Shown piece by piece: positions 24,801 to 31,737 of a DNA stretch of 64,000 bases (position 1 is its first letter; every line of letters begins with the position of its first letter). Source of the DNA: Gambelia wislizenii (lineage: Eukaryota; Chordata; Lepidosauria; Squamata; Crotaphytidae); the NCBI GenBank assembly GCA_030847615.1, contig JAUMIR010000002.1, forward strand, positions 285,738,028 through 285,802,027, read 5' to 3'. Below the pieces are notes generated by a model. It did no database searches. It was not told the DNA's origin and saw nothing but the letters and a program-made list of their open reading frames with translations. A program made the translations under genes and the position numbers.

Positions 24801-25727
24801 TAGCTGCATCAACTGCCTTTATGTTGGGTGTCTCACTTGAGACTGTCTGTAAGACAGCTACATGGTCTTCGCCTTTAACCTTTATATCTCATTACATATT
24901 AAACCACAAATCCAGGACTGATGCTGCTTTGGGAGAGCTGTTTTGCTGTCTACCATTTAATGAACATGGGAATTTGATGTTCAACCTTCATTTTAAGTTT
25001 ATTGATGGTAATGTTGAATCAGTTGCATGCCTGGTGTTTATGCAATACACAGTTATTTGGTTGAGACACTAACATTTGTGTCCTTTTATTATTTATTTGG
25101 GTAGTAGTATCTTAATAAGATATACATATTTAGCATAACATTCCCACCTCCTGAAGGTGAAGCTTCCTAGTCTACCCAGCTGTGTCGATTCACAGAGACC
25201 ATGAAGAAGATGGTCAGGTTGCTTACCTGTAACCATAGATCTTCGAGTGGTCTTCTGTGAATTCACACAGACCCGCCCATCCTCCCCTCAATATTTAGCT
25301 ATGTTTTAAATTAATATGGTGCTGCTAATTGCAGCGTCCTTTATGGAACTGAGGGGAATGACTGGTAATGGTTCAGAGCGACCGTTGGGGTGTGCAGGGC
25401 TACCGCCAAAATTCTACCTAGCGATTCTAGAAGGTTCCGAGTGTTCTGCGCAGGCGCAGGAATTACCCAGCTGTGTGAATTCACAGAAGACCACTTGAAG
25501 ATCTATGGTTACAGGTAAGCAACCTGACCTTATACTTTTAGTCCACAAAAGCTTTGCTGTATGTTAATTTTGTTTAGACTGACCACTACTTTCCCCCTCT
25601 TTACACTTGCAGGGCTCCAACTAACTTTGTCCAGTTTGACCCAGAAGCCTTTACTGTGAAGGAGGCTGCTAAGAAGGCATTCTGTTCGGAAAGACTCAAG
25701 GAATTAGCACAACCAATTAAGCGCTGA
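3699..25727 (+). CDS. THEGL: THEGL (SPMAP2L), C-terminal part, five exons
   Basis: Joined exons are 3699-3836, 10708-10828, 15154-15285, 16507-16682 and 25613-25727. They total 682 nt; after one base that completes a split Arg codon this gives 226 residues and TGA. All junctions are GT-AG and intron phases agree (2, 0, 0, 2). The product is a chain of THEG repeats of the form hydrophobic-x-PS/SP-x-RI-x-x-LA-x-P-R/K: PSKRILQLAEPR, SPRILFLAQPR, LRTKHLALPVFKK, SPRIVELAKAK, TPRLEELAQPPKR and SERLKELAQPIKR at the C-terminus. In this family (THEG/SPMAP2) the repeats are found in testis and sperm proteins and are associated with axonemal microtubules. That role is family knowledge, not visible here. 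The gene converges on HOPX as in human 4q12, which favours THEGL over its paralogue THEG. The N-terminal part is missing from the window. Confidence 0.88.
5215..5431. mobile_element. Pogo/Tigger-like MITE, family A
   Basis: TA-flanked element with ends CAGTGGCATCCGCTGGGG and AAAGGGCTGACTG. Internal signature phrases (GGTTTGGTTCCAGGAAC, TCCCATTATATACAATGG) recur at 26186, 32008 and 52781. Confidence 0.75.
7411..7621. repeat. Dispersed direct repeat pair
   Basis: ACTGCTAAACGTACTAACAC...TTGACTAACATA (7411-7452) recurs, diverged, at 7578-7620 (ACTGCTAAATGAATTAATGC...TTGACTAACACA). The spacing is about 167 bp. Its origin is unknown. Confidence 0.5.
7861..8838. mobile_element. Pogo/Tigger-like element carrying an internal minisatellite
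   Basis: Terminal inverted repeats CAGTCGTCCCTTCACATTC and GAATGTGGAGGGACAACTG are flanked by TA on both sides (7859-7860 and 8839-8840), the target duplication of Tc1/mariner-pogo elements. The interior is dominated by the GC-rich tandem repeat at about 8040-8740. The long open frames across it on both strands are products of its composition, not a transposase. Confidence 0.85.
8040..8740. repeat. GC-rich minisatellite, unit 62-64 bp
   Basis: Roughly ten units contain AAGGCCTTCGCGGGGCCTTG, CAAGGCCCCGCAGAGGCCTC and a C-rich CCCTCCCTCCC spacer. Unit starts at about 8194, 8257, 8319, 8443, 8507, 8570 and 8632 give the period. It is strongly CpG- and GC-rich, unlike the AT-rich surroundings. 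Each unit contains the near-palindrome AAGGCCTTCGCGGGGCCTT. Confidence 0.9.
8961..9222. repeat. Tandem duplication, period 149 bp
   Basis: The block from GAAAAAGACTGTGAGTGCTA through a (GT)n, CTCCCTCCCTCCTTGCTATC and GAATTCCAAGCTAGCATT occurs at 8961-9072 and again at 9110-9222, almost unchanged. This indicates a recent tandem duplication. Confidence 0.9.
10485..10568 (+). repeat. Old interspersed repeat, class unresolved
   Basis: Contains CTTGTGGCACCTGAAAGACT and ATAAGCTTTTATGG...CTTCATCAGATGC. It is the same module as 108-205 in the opposite orientation. Confidence 0.55.
10708..10828 (+). CDS. THEGL: THEGL internal exon
   Basis: The acceptor TTTACTTGCAG ends at 10707 and the donor is AAAGAG|GTAATG. 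The 121-nt exon completes the Arg codon from the previous exon and ends in phase 0, exactly what the next exon needs. It encodes one THEG repeat (SALHSNASPRILFLAQPR). Without this exon the exons at 3.7 kb and 15.2 kb cannot be joined in frame, which is strong independent support for it. Confidence 0.85.
11313..11608. mobile_element. PIF/Harbinger-like foldback MITE
   Basis: An almost complete palindrome. The left arm, from GGGGCTTACTGCACTCTGAA to GTCTTTTTGCTAAC (about 11313-11459), pairs with the right arm, from GTTAGCAAAAAGACACAG to GGTAAGCCCC (about 11472-11608), around a short loop (GGTTTTTTCTG). TTA flanks both ends (11310-11312, 11609-11611), the typical 3-bp TWA target duplication of PIF/Harbinger elements. 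It carries no coding capacity. Confidence 0.85.
11615..11765 (-). mobile_element. L2-like LINE 3' end
   Basis: TATATCCTGCCTTTCTGCCA, then GACTCAAGGCATCTTAGAAC and A-rich AAAACTTAAAAT-type sequence resemble the reversed 3' UTR of L2-type LINEs, as also at 32.9 and 41.2 kb. Confidence 0.5.
13082..13780 (+). mobile_element. CR1 LINE fragment: reverse transcriptase C-terminus and 3' end
   Basis: An intact frame at 13085-13696 encodes the C-terminal part of the CR1 ORF2 protein: [40 protein letters not shown], then RNFLTVRAVQHWNTL and SLEVFKQRLDGHL. The 3' UTR follows with GGATGGCCCTTGTGGTCTCT and the octamer tail ATTCTGTGATTCTATG. It is 5' truncated, as CR1 copies usually are, and is not a host gene. 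Confidence 0.93.
14430..14650 (-). mobile_element. 5S rRNA-derived SINE
   Basis: On the - strand the 5' part reads like 5S rRNA: GAAGCTAAGCAGGG, then TTAGTACTTGGATGGGAG, which is the internal promoter region. The 3' half (AAGAAAACCCTATGAAATTC, GACTTGAAAGC) is shared with squamate Sauria-type SINEs. Copies also occur at 45165 and 48050. Confidence 0.85.
15154..15285 (+). CDS. THEGL: THEGL internal exon
   Basis: The exon follows a clean polypyrimidine acceptor (TTTTTCCTTCTGTAG) and ends at CGACAA|GTATTT. It is 44 codons, phase 0 to 0. It encodes AETHVSRAAKRAS, a degenerate repeat core (LRTKHLALPVFKK) and the linker YSVFYDNRCVEAPIRQ, which is how THEG-family repeats lead into the following VNPAALQA unit. 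Confidence 0.87.
15642..15703. repeat. 32-bp tandem duplication
   Basis: CCACCATTTTTTCGCTTATT followed by CGCATCCATTTG occurs twice in direct tandem with a period of about 31-32 bp. Confidence 0.85.
16063..16198. repeat. Near-perfect inverted repeat (hairpin), 47-bp arms
   Basis: The arm at 16063-16109 (AGTCCTTCACAAGCCTACAT...CAAGATCAG) and the arm at 16152-16198 are reverse complements with a single mismatch, separated by a 42-bp loop. Cruciform- or hairpin-forming potential is high. No clear target duplication was found. Confidence 0.9.
16507..16682 (+). CDS. THEGL: THEGL internal exon with two repeats
   Basis: The acceptor TTTCCTTCTGTAG ends at 16506. The exon encodes two consecutive THEG repeats, VNPAALQAVASPRIVELAKAK and then VSPAAKHAVATPRLEELAQPPK, and ends with two bases of an Arg codon. 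The donor AAAAG|GTGGTG is weaker than the others. Intron phase 2 matches the last exon 8.9 kb downstream, past the DIRS insertion. Confidence 0.86.
18135..18150 (+). repeat. Poly-G run
   Basis: An uninterrupted run of 16 G followed by TAGGGAGG. It is a potential G-quadruplex and a likely site of sequencing length error. Confidence 0.85.
18756..19008. mobile_element. Pogo/Tigger-like MITE, family B
   Basis: TA-flanked element with ends CAGTAGGACCCCCCGTATCC and GGGGGTCCTACTC. The interior is shared with the copy at 1752-2016 (CACCTACCATAGAGTCTTCC, TTTTAAACCGGAAGTCCCAT). Confidence 0.8.
19661..19816. repeat. DIRS left inverted terminal repeat
   Basis: CTTCATGGTCTCTGTGAATC, CACACAGCTGGGTAATTAC, then CAGAACACTCAGAAC and CATTCCCCTCAGTTCC. 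It pairs, with scattered mismatches, to the reverse complement of 25345-25500. Confidence 0.9.
20044..20793 (+). pseudogene. DIRS gag-like ORF, interrupted
   Basis: The frame opens with MACKLAAFKRCVICQPK and a zinc-binding pattern CxxC...DGHSKCLICLG typical of DIRS gag proteins. It then meets TAA (20140) and TGA (20194) before continuing in the same frame as a Ser/Lys/Arg-rich basic region ending at 20793. The remainder of gag probably continues in other frames to about 22.1 kb, with further frame changes. It is broken and unlikely to be functional. Confidence 0.75.
22269..22892 (+). pseudogene. DIRS reverse transcriptase domain, interrupted
   Basis: Visible motifs are EEIQTLLQKGAIEPV, LHPILDLQNVNKFI, the first catalytic Asp in ALKDAYFHVGIHP, then FRVLPFGLATAPRVFTK and the YIDD box at 22698-22709. 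One in-frame TAA (22569-22571) interrupts the domain. The motif order fits the DIRS reverse transcriptase. Confidence 0.88.
22889..23518 (+). pseudogene. DIRS RNase H domain, frame-shifted from RT
   Basis: This continues the polyprotein after a frame change. Catalytic acidic residues are visible: D101 in TTDASVTGWGAHL, E133 in NVLELIAVQKAL and D158 in VTDNTSVMYYLNKQGG. The GWGAH and NKQGGTRS phrases are typical of DIRS-type RNase H. Confidence 0.85.
23440..23958 (+). pseudogene. DIRS post-RNase H domain
   Basis: After another frame change the reading resumes with WGFPEVDLFASKWN, GDAFLFQWDGPLLYAFSP and VILITLWWPRQPWFSPLL. This block conventionally follows RNase H in DIRS proteins and has been likened to a DNA adenine methyltransferase. 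I see no DPPY-type catalytic motif, so activity should not be assumed. Confidence 0.7.
23989..25072 (+). pseudogene. DIRS tyrosine recombinase, interrupted
   Basis: The N-terminal core-binding part is at 23989-24327 (SYAYKWKSFNSFLAQQGLS, SSFKCYLAAISVEF). The box I arginine region (ARRASELCALRADSP) lies near 24393-24440 between stops. The catalytic C-terminus is in the frame at 24593-25072, with RAHSTRA (H65, R68), W91 and a candidate nucleophile Y101 in FISHYI. All expected catalytic positions are recognisable, but the frame is broken at least twice. Confidence 0.85.
25172..25270. repeat. DIRS internal complementary region
   Basis: 25172-25206 (CTACCCAGCTGTGTCGATTC...GACCATGAAG) is the reverse complement of the element's left edge. 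25207-25270 (GGTCAGGTTGCTTACCTGTA...CTGTGAATTCACACAG) is the reverse complement of its right edge. The junction of both edges is what lets DIRS elements template a circular intermediate. Confidence 0.88.
25345..25530. repeat. DIRS right inverted terminal repeat
   Basis: GGAACTGAGGGGAATGACTG through AATTACCCAGCTGTGTGAAT to GTAAGCAACCTGACCT. It extends about 30 bp further out than the left repeat; that extension (TATGGTTACAGGTAAGCAAC) is mirrored in the internal complementary region. Confidence 0.9.
25613..25727 (+). CDS. THEGL: THEGL last coding exon
   Basis: The acceptor CTTTACACTTGCAG ends at 25612 with a good pyrimidine tract (TTTCCCCCTCTTTACAC). The exon encodes APTNFVQFDPEAF, then KKAFCSERLKELAQPIKR and stop TGA at 25725-25727. 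AATAAA follows 26 nt after the stop. The DIRS retrotransposon in the preceding intron ends only 82 bp upstream of this exon. Confidence 0.88.
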
Positions 25728-25753
25728 CTACTCTACCCTAGCACTTAATTTTC

Positions 25754-25759
25754 AATAAA
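25754..25759 (+). terminator. THEGL polyadenylation signal AATAAA
   Basis: A canonical AATAAA lies 26 nt after the THEGL stop codon and is followed by a GT-rich stretch (AAGACTGTGGTTACC). The 3' UTR would therefore be very short, about 50 nt. Confidence 0.65.
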
Positions 25760-26185
25760 TTAGGAAGACTGTGGTTACCTTCTCTGCTTCTTTCTAATAA
25801 TTTGTGTTAAATGGGTAGGATCTTGCCATGTTGGGAGGTAGACAAAGAGGCATTCATCTTTTTTGCTTATGGTGAAAATATTTAATGTACAGTATTATTT
25901 TCAGGAAAGCTGTAGCTTATTCTTGGAACTATGGAATTCCATTATCGCTCCAACTTTCTCTAGGTTCTCCAATACTTGCAACACTGCTAGAGCTGTGCAA
26001 AAGGTTGACCAGACTTGCTGTCTGTTGATTCAGAGGGAAGAACTAGAACAAGTGGGTGGATTCCAAATTGGGAGGGGTAGCTAATACCCCAGAGGACAGG
26101 ACTAGAATCCAAAATTACCTTAACAGATTACAAAGCTGGGCCAAAATTAAGAAAATGAATTTCAACGGAGAAATGTAGGATATTA

Positions 26186-26419
26186 CAGTTGTCCCTCTGT
26201 ATCCACGGATTTGGTATCCATGGATTTAAGTATTCATGGCTTGAAAATATTCTTTAAAAAATAAATAATAATCCAAAAAGCAAACCTTGATTTTTGCCAT
26301 CTTATATAAGGGACACCATTTTGCTATGCCATTGCATACAATGGGACTTGCGTATTCATGGATTTTGGTATCCACGGGGGTCCTGGAACCAAACCCCAGC
26401 GAATACGGAGGGACAACTG
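26186..26419. mobile_element. Pogo/Tigger-like MITE, family A
   Basis: The best-preserved copy: CAGTTGTCCCTCTGTATCCA...ATACGGAGGGACAACTG with TA on each side (26184-26185 and 26420-26421). Confidence 0.88.
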
Positions 26420-26714
26420 TAATAAGTTTTTGCTGCAAAATCAGCTAGTCTTCAACCTGATTTCTTTCGCTTGGAGTCACTCTGGTTAATTGTCCATTTT
26501 AAAAACCTTTAACCTGTAAGGTCCTGCAGAGAGTTAGTGCCTGGGAGAGCTCCCCCCCACCACAAAAAAACCAGTAAATCCAGCACAGTGCTCTTAATAG
26601 CTGGCTTTATTTCAGTTAAGAACTCATATTTCTCTGCCAATCAACTACTCTTTCCCCTCTAGACTATTGTAATTTTAATATAGTACTTCTCCTTCACCAA
26701 ATATGTTTCTATTA

Positions 26715-27223
26715 TCTCTATATATAAACTCTTGCGTATGTTTCCTTTCCCAGTGTGCTGATTGGACACTTAGGAAACATAGCCAACAAATCCCCTCCCT
26801 GCTCTCCTTCCCTCAGCCAGTCACCACCCACATGCAAATTCCCTCTCCACCTCACAACCCACCCCTGCCACTCAATCTGCATCTACACCGCCAGCCTCAC
26901 AAGGGCCCCACCTTCCTCTCACTCCCTCAGCCACCCACATGTAAAGCAGTATTTTTCCTAAAATCATACTGTGTAGCTGAACTGTGTGAAAGGATTCTGA
27001 GAAAAAACACATAAAACTATATTAATTTTTTTAAAAAAATGTAAAAATGGGTGAACCGTGTGAAAGAACTCTGAGAAACAATAGAAGAAATCGTATTTAA
27101 ACATTAGAGGACAGGTCAAATAGACTAAGACATCAAAATGAAACATTAGGACAAAAAAGACAAACAGAATATTACTGAAAGAGAAGAGCGATTGGGCATA
27201 TGTTATGCTGGGTAAACCACTAG
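26715..27223 (+). mobile_element. Helitron-like non-autonomous element
   Basis: Begins TCTCTATATATAAACTC after an A and ends GGTAAACCACTAG before a T. This is the 5'-TC/CTRR-3' pattern with insertion between A and T that marks Helitrons. The interior (CCAGTGTGCTGATTGG, CACCCACATGCAAATTCCCT) is shared with 50049-50437. Confidence 0.75.
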
Positions 27224-28563
27224 TTAGGTGTAATTCCGTTAGCATAAAGTGACACTGTCTCTTTGATGCAGGATCTCAGCCACTGTAGGCCTGAGGCTGA
27301 GCAGCAAATGGTCACTTACCTATCCACTTACTTAAAGCCAGCCATGTTACTTTGGCACGAGGCAGAATCTCGCTCCTCTCTGGCTGCAAAAATAAATTGA
27401 ATAGCTAAAAATTTGCTGCCCTTTCACAACACTGCAGATCTGCTGCCTGAAGCATATCTTTCTCTCTCTCTCTAATGGTAGGGTTGGCCCCACCTTAAAT
27501 ATATACCTTTTTATTATCTCTCTGGAATGTCCATCTTGACGTTTTAAAACTTTGATGTGACTGTTAACTGTTGTCTAGCTTTGCCAAGACTTGAAGATTA
27601 TCCTTGTGACTTCATACATGACATCATGCATTGTTTTCCCAAGGCTATTCCCATGCCAACCACAGTGGCTAGTAAACTTCTGCTGGTGAGTAACCACTAG
27701 CTCTCCAATACGTCTGATGCTTGATTGTATAAACTAAGCCTGAAGAAGATTCTAACATCCAAAAACCTGCTTCCAGCATGGAGAACCAACCCAGACTTCA
27801 GCTGATCTAATTAAAGGTGTAATTGCATTTCTCTGTGTTAGTATCCAAGTATGAGTCTACAGATACAATGAAGACAACCTGATTCATATTACTTGGGCTC
27901 AGGATAAACTTGATATCCTGATCTGAAGATTTCCCTTTACCTTATTGTTTCATGCCCTATATGTTAAAGTACAGGTGGGCCACATCCCCCTGGACTCCAA
28001 ATGCAGTCCCCCAAGGACTCTGGCCATCCAAATAGTAAATCACATCCCACAGAAGTTTCTGGAGGGTGCAGTTTGCCATTTGGGGGTGAAAGATAGGAAG
28101 GGGGGGTTGTCAGATGATGTAGTCAACCAAAGTCTAGAGGAGGGCCCAACTGGCCTCAGGATCCTCAGAATTGTCTACACCATCAGGATTACAATGTATC
28201 CTATGAACTGTATAACAGTTTTTAAAAAATGTATTAAAGTTAAATCAAGCTCTCCTACAGAGAATTTGGCTTAAGGCCTTAGTCTAAATGCACAACTGAA
28301 AAAAGGTTGACATAAATGTGGGTGCATTTGTCAATGCTCAGCATTTTCTTCCCCTAGTTTTTTTCCTTCCTCTGTTCATTGTGTTATCTCTTCCACTCAC
28401 CACAACCTGTTTAAATTTAGATATAAAAGTCTTGAGGCAAGGCCTTTTCTTCCTATGATTCTATAGAAGATGGATCATACACATTAATGGTGGCAATGTA
28501 AATAATCAGATCTTTAGGCATCTACAAGCCTTGAATTGGGAGGGCCCAGACATTTAGAGAACT

Positions 28564-30097
28564 GGGTGCCAGTTAGACGGTAGTTTTTGTCACGGGGTGT
28601 CCCGGGACTTCTTGATCCTGTATTCGTCCCTCCCGGTTTACACGATTTTTGTCTCTGAACTGGAGATCCTGGGAGATCCTGGGATCATTGTTTACATGGC
28701 ATCACATCCCGTGATATATACCTTCTCCCACTATATACTACCCCGGGGTTTTTTGTTTGTTTGTTTACACGAGTTTACAGTCCAGGGATTATTATTTTTT
28801 TGGATGTCAATCAAGGATGCGATTACTCATTTTTTCACTACCTCAGTGACATACTTCCTTTAGAGTTTCGCGCCATGAGCAATGCTGTTGGCTGACTCAA
28901 ATGTTTGTTAAGGCTTCTGCGGTGGGGATGAGGGGATGATTGAGTGTTGCATTGGGGACGAGGGATGAGAGGATGAGGGGAGGAATGAGCAATCATGACC
29001 TAACATGGGGAGGAAGGAGCGATCAGTGGCTACAGCCTTTGCTGTCCTTCCAAACTGAAAGAACACCATTTAAACCCCATTGAAAGCGAGGAAGGAAGGG
29101 GTACTCAGTGGCTACAGCCTTTGCTGTCCTTCCGAATTGAAAGAACACAATTTAAATCCCATTGAAAGCGAGGAAGGAAGGAGTACTCAGTGGCTACAGC
29201 CTTTGCTGTCCTTCTGAATTGAAAGAACACAATTTAAATCCCATTGAAAGTGAGGAAGGAAGGAGCGATCAGTGGCTATACCCTTTGCTGTCCTTCTGAA
29301 TTGAAAGAACACCATTTAAAACCCATTGAAAGTAAGGAAGGAGGTAGCAATCAGTGGCTACACCCTTTGCTGTCCTTTCAAATTGAAAGAACACCATTTA
29401 AAACCCATTGAAAGGAAGGAAGGAAGGATCAGTGGCTACACCCTTTGCTGTCCTTCCGAATTTAAAGAACACCATTTAAAGCCCATTGAAAGTGAGGATG
29501 CAGGAGTGTGTGTGTGTGTGTGTGTGTGAATGTGCGATCATCTGCTCAGAAGATGGCATTTTTTTACTGTACCTTTAAACAAATGGAGTGGGTGCAGGTG
29601 GGGGGTGTTAATGGGCGATCGTCTGTGATCTCTTTACAATTTACCCTCTCTTTAAAATTTAAACCAAGAATTCAGGGGCGGGGGTTAAAATAGAAGGGTT
29701 CCCAGTGTAGAAATCCATTGAACAGGGTGATTTAATGCAGACATACACAAACCTACTTGCAGCTGGAATGGAAGCCTTTGTTTTCATCTGGTGAGGCTGA
29801 ATCTATTGAACAGGTGACTGACCCCTCCTCTCCTCCCTGAGCTGCCCTGGTCACATATATTTCCAGTCATCATCAAGTACTGAGATATCTTGTCCCGGGG
29901 TGTTTAGACGTATGATTTTCTGAATCCTCCTGTGACTTTTTAAAAAAACCGGACAAACCGCAGTACTGAAAGTCCCGCGGGGTGCGTGAGAAAAGGTGGC
30001 CCCCCTTCCCAAAATCCCGTGCCCGACACGTACGTGTAAACAGCCAGTGCTCGACATGAATTCCTCCCACTACTTTTTCATCGTGTAAATGGCACCC
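28564..30097. mobile_element. Long TIR element with internal 82-bp tandem repeats
   Basis: Ends GGGTGCCAGTTAGACGG and TCGTGTAAATGGCACCC are imperfect inverted repeats. A clear target duplication is not visible. The interior contains the tandem array at about 29011-29500 and a (TG)n run (29507-29528). No transposase was recognised. Confidence 0.6.
29011..29500. repeat. Tandem repeat, six copies of about 82 bp
   Basis: The phrase AGTGGCTACAGCCTTTGCTG recurs at 29025, 29107, 29189, 29271, 29353 and 29431, giving a period of 82 bp (the last is 78). Each unit also carries GAAAGAACACCATTTAAA and CCATTGAAAG. A (TG)n tract follows. Confidence 0.93.
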
Positions 30098-30667
30098 TGA
30101 TGTGAAATGTCTGTCTGTGTTGAAATGTTTTTAATGATATAATGTGTGTGTCTGTTTGTCTGTATCTGCCGTTGCATCAAGACAATTAAACATATACAGC
30201 TGAAACTTGGCACAGATTCTAAGACAACTCTAGGGGTGTGCACCTCAGAACTATATTTATTTTTTTAAAAAACAGTACATGTTAATTGAAATATGTTTGT
30301 AGTCTGCAGTACTATTTTCAGTCACTAGGTGGCAGATAATCTTCCCTGAATAGCAGCAAAGAAGCAATTAGTTTTCAAATATGTATTTCTCCAGAGAGTG
30401 TCTGGGAAGTTTCATGTGGTACTTCATTCTGCAGGGTCCCTTAACTTCACAGTAAAGAGGGAGATAGAGAACTGCCTGTTAAGGGAGGGATGAACATGAA
30501 GGTTGTAGGAAAAGGTTGTATCTGGTTGAAGAGACAGAAGGATCAGCAAGAAAGAAAGACTTGGAGGTCTCTCATTCATAGGGTCGCTATACTTGATGGC
30601 AGTTAACAACAACAATAGAACAGATAAATCAGACACGTTCATATTCAATTTGCATAAAACATCTGAT

Positions 30668-30673
30668 TTTATT
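30668..30673 (-). terminator. Candidate HOPX polyadenylation signal
   Basis: TTTATT on the + strand reads AATAAA on the HOPX strand, about 990 nt after the HOPX stop. It is the first canonical AATAAA I see downstream, giving a plausible 1-kb 3' UTR. There is no transcript evidence. Confidence 0.4.
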
Positions 30674-31659
30674 AACATATGGGTGGGAATATTCCTGTTT
30701 CTATAGTGGGAAAACCATAGGAAATACAGTCACTGTATAAGCACACACAAATTATCATATGGTTATGTTGATGTTCAATGAACTATAGACATTTCAGTCA
30801 TCATGGGTAGCCTTGATATGCATACTTGAATGCAAGGGTAAATCATACTCCAAGATCTCATAATAATATTGTGTCTATCCAACTATGGCCAGGAACCTGA
30901 ACAGGGAAGAGAAGAACCTGGCTGTCTTGGTGCACTCTGGATCCAAACATTTTTGAATGCACTTGGCATGTTCTGGCAATGTAGCTGCCTGCATGGTGGT
31001 CTGACTGTAAGCAACCTGCACAGGATGGGGTTCAGGGAGCTAGATGGGGGAGAGTGCAGAGGAGGATTTTTCCTTCTGGATTTGTACATCTGGCTTAGAG
31101 CGGCAATGGCACCATCTGAACTTCCTGCATGCACAGATTCATACTATTGGTTCAGGCACACTGCAAGTTCATTTCTGTTGGTGCCTGTTTGCACATATGA
31201 AGACCTCCACACTCAGAAACAGGGCTAATGGCTGCAGTTATTTTTCTGCATGTTGCTCTCCTGTGGTCTTGCATTGACCAAGATACAGGGCGGGGGGAAC
31301 AACACAATATATATAGGTACTTGTGTGTGTATTTAATCCATCTGCTCCTTTTTTTAGTTTTACCAAGCATGAAAGGAAATGTCATTATCAACCACATCAC
31401 TTCCATACCACTATTGAAGTAGCTGCAGTCAGTTATATTTTAAGCTTTCACCTTGTAAGTTCTTTAAGACAATATCTTAACCAGTACATATACTTTTGAA
31501 TAATTATCCCTCCCCTTCCCAGTTATGTACATTTTAAATAAGGCAGCTGGTTAAATAACAGGAAAAGAATGAGTTCCAATAGTAATGTGGTGTTCCACAG
31601 CGAACGAAATCACTGAGCAATTAGTTTTCCCAGGTCTGTTTCTAGAAGGAAAGTTCCAG

Positions 31660-31737
31660 TCAGTCTCTGACAGACCCACTCTCTGAAGGGAGCCCTTCTG
31701 ATTTCCTCCATTCAGCCAGGCGCTTTTTGAACCATTT
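31660..31737 (-). CDS. HOPX: HOPX last coding exon
   Basis: The acceptor on the - strand reads CCACATTTTCAG, followed by codons for KWFKKRLAEWRKSEGLPSE and SGSVRD, then TGA. This is helix 3 and the short C-terminal tail typical of HOPX. The 78-nt coding part is too short to stand out alone; it was found by looking for the missing helix 3. The intron is 6.4 kb. Confidence 0.93.
   Translation of the reverse strand, partial: KWFKKRLAEWRKSEGLPSESGSVRD

Larger units (their letters stand above)
19661..25530 (+). mobile_element. DIRS-like tyrosine-recombinase retrotransposon (decayed, structurally near complete)
   Basis: The element has inverted terminal repeats (19661-19816 and 25345-25530), an internal complementary region (25172-25270) joining copies of both outer edges, and the domain order gag-like, reverse transcriptase, RNase H, post-RNase H domain, tyrosine recombinase. 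This is the defining DIRS architecture, in which integration is by a tyrosine recombinase rather than an integrase and no target duplication is made. In-frame stops and frame changes interrupt every domain, so it is not autonomous. It sits in sense orientation within the last THEGL intron. Confidence 0.92.
16683..25612. other. THEGL: THEGL last intron
   Basis: An 8.9-kb intron, two thirds of which is the DIRS element. The rest contains a 16-base G run (18135-18150), a pogo-like MITE (18756-19008) and otherwise unremarkable sequence. Confidence 0.75.
25760..30667. other. THEGL-HOPX convergent intergenic region
   Basis: Between the THEGL poly(A) signal and the candidate HOPX poly(A) site. It contains a pogo-like MITE (26186-26419), a Helitron-like element (26715-27223), and a TIR element with 82-bp tandem repeats (28564-30097). 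No gene was recognised. Confidence 0.7.

Noticed and set aside
26755..27245. Pro/His-rich and Phe-rich small frames
   Set aside because: They fall within the Helitron-like element and are not shared as frames by its second copy at 50 kb.
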